The notes under the pieces are model-generated. The model saw only the letters and a program-made list of their open reading frames with translations, searched no databases and had not been told where the DNA came from. Shown here in pieces: positions 21,900 through 22,843 of a DNA stretch of 22,843 nt. This DNA comes from JAKLDO01 sp035354435 (lineage in GTDB: Bacteria; UBP6; UBA1177): assembly GCA_035354435.1 (NCBI GenBank), contig DAOQAY010000039.1, positions 1 to 22,843 on the forward strand, written 5' to 3'. Position 1 is the stretch's first letter; each line of letters begins with the position of its first letter. The position numbers and the translations under genes were made by a program.

Positions 21900-22676
21900 A
21901 TGAAGCCCATATCACAGATAGGAAATTTTAAATTTAACTCAAGACTTTTTCTGGGAACCGGAAAATATCGGTCGAACGAAGAAATGATCTCATCGGTCAT
22001 CAGCTCAGGAACGCAGGTTGTCACTGCATCACTTCGCAGAATGGACCTTGAAAAAGGTGAGTCGCTTCTTAAACCGCTCCTTGAAAATAAAAATATTATC
22101 ATTCTCCCGAATACTGCCGGTGCAAGAACTGCCGATGAAGCCGTTTTTTATGCTGAACTTGCAGAGGCGGCAGGACTTCCGAAATGGGTGAAACTTGAGC
22201 TTACTCCGGAACCGAGATATCTGCTTCCGGATCCTATTGAAACACTGAAAGCCACTGAAATTCTTGTGAAAAAAGGATTTACGGTGCTTCCATATATCAA
22301 TGCCGACCCGATGCTTGCGCTGCGTCTTCAGGATGCAGGTGCCGCAACTGTGATGCCCCTTGCCTCTCCGATCGGAACGAATAAAGGAATCATAATGTTT
22401 GAAATGATCAGGATAATAATTGAACAGGCAAGAGTTCCCGTGGTTGTCGATGCAGGAATCGGTTCACCGTCCGATGCGGCAAAAGCGATAGAAATGGGTG
22501 CTGATTTTGTCCTCGTGAATACTGCAATAGCCACAGCAAAAGATCCGGAAAAAATGGGAGCAGCATTCAAACTGGCAATTGAGGCGGCATCACTCGGAGT
22601 TGATGCTGGAATTCCCGGAAAATACGAATCTGCTCAGGCATCAAGCCCTGAACTTGATTTCATTGATAAACTGTAG
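21900..22676 (+). CDS. thiG: Thiazole synthase
   Basis: This 258-residue TIM-barrel enzyme makes the thiazole phosphate half of thiamine from deoxyxylulose phosphate, dehydroglycine and ThiS thiocarboxylate. The Schiff-base Lys98 is in PKWVKLEL. Other signatures are LFLGTGKY (16-23), LPNTAGARTADEA (69-81), INADPMLALRL, MPLASPIGTNKGI and VVVDAGIGSPSDA, all standard ThiG segments. CCGGAG stands six bases before the ATG, 12 bases after nadA. thiH follows after six bases; ThiH supplies dehydroglycine in anaerobic-type pathways. thiS and thiF are not seen here and may lie beyond the window. Confidence 0.97.
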   Translation: MKPISQIGNFKFNSRLFLGTGKYRSNEEMISSVISSGTQVVTASLRRMDLEKGESLLKPLLENKNIIILPNTAGARTADEAVFYAELAEAAGLPKWVKLELTPEPRYLLPDPIETLKATEILVKKGFTVLPYINADPMLALRLQDAGAATVMPLASPIGTNKGIIMFEMIRIIIEQARVPVVVDAGIGSPSDAAKAIEMGADFVLVNTAIATAKDPEKMGAAFKLAIEAASLGVDAGIPGKYESAQASSPELDFIDKL

Positions 22677-22682
22677 GCAGAT

Positions 22683-22843
22683 ATGTTAACCACCGAACAG
22701 TCTGAAATAATAAAAATAATAAATTCCGACAATATCACGATTTATGATTTTGCACTTTTACTTTCACCTTCCGTTGACAATGCCATTCTCAAGAAAATGG
22801 CTCAAAAATCAATGGAACTTACAAGAAAAAGGTTCGGCAGGGC
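22683..22843 (+). CDS. thiH: 2-iminoacetate synthase ThiH, N-terminus only
   Basis: Fifty-three codons are present before the right edge. The translated end, LLSPSVDNAILKKMAQKS then LTRKRFG, matches the N-terminal segment of ThiH: LLSP, then a helix, then LTRxRFG just before the radical SAM cysteine motif. ThiH cleaves tyrosine with SAM to give dehydroglycine for ThiG. The related HydG has a similar N-terminus, but the position directly after thiG favours ThiH. The start ATG is six bases after the thiG stop. Confidence 0.85.
   Translation, partial: MLTTEQSEIIKIINSDNITIYDFALLLSPSVDNAILKKMAQKSMELTRKRFGR

Noticed and set aside
1..22843. CRISPR array, insertion sequence, prophage or integration site
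   Set aside because: No regularly spaced repeats, transposase, integrase or phage genes were seen. The tRNA-Arg gene has no neighbouring integrase or repeated tRNA 3' end in the window.

Overview
The window looks like an AT-rich (roughly 40% GC by eye) chromosomal stretch of a Gram-negative-type bacterium. Supporting signs are lipoproteins, a lipid A-type acyltransferase, envelope GT-C enzymes, clear Shine-Dalgarno sites and canonical TTGACA/TATAAT promoters. Those promoters and SD sites argue against a classical Bacteroidetes host. However, the left-hand lipid/pigment operon has a Bacteroidetes/flexirubin flavour, so an FCB-affiliated or other poorly sampled lineage is possible. I cannot name the organism.

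Left third (1-7590, all on the minus strand). After the start of a truncated secreted protein comes a six-gene operon read right to left: tyrosine/aromatic ammonia-lyase, FabG-type ketoreductase, FabF-type ketosynthase, acyl carrier protein, LpxL-type acyltransferase and a B12-binding radical SAM enzyme. It is preceded by an AmpG-like MFS transporter. A strong promoter (6352-6379) sits directly before the ammonia-lyase. The set reads as a compact aryl-polyene/flexirubin-like pathway: tyrosine is deaminated to a 4-coumarate-type starter, extended on the ACP, and esterified to a lipid by the acyltransferase. Several expected parts (ACP-loading ligase, dehydratase, second KS) are absent here.

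Middle (7600-12240). A LysM/M23 lipoprotein peptidase is transcribed divergently from the transporter, and its last ten bases form the 5' end of a tRNA-Arg(CCU). Next come a duplicated HD / HD-GYP signalling protein, an AT-rich 0.5 kb gap, an HU-type DNA-binding protein with a textbook terminator, and three small exported proteins. Those are a 61-residue candidate secreted peptide, an unrecognised lipoprotein, and a Cys-rich protein with an Ada-type metal-binding motif.

Envelope and translation block (12240-20640). A GT22 mannosyltransferase-like protein and an LTA-synthase/sulfatase-like phosphotransferase abut exactly; they are visibly more AT-rich than their neighbours. They converge on a minus-strand operon of serS, a membrane-anchored protein and a PMT/ArnT-like glycosyltransferase, linked by 4-base stop/start overlaps. 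Upstream of serS lies a HEPN/MNT pair with its own promoter.

Right end (20650-22843). A plus-strand operon encodes an NFU-type Fe-S carrier, quinolinate synthase NadA, thiazole synthase ThiG and the start of ThiH. It pairs an Fe-S carrier with two [4Fe-4S] enzymes of cofactor biosynthesis.
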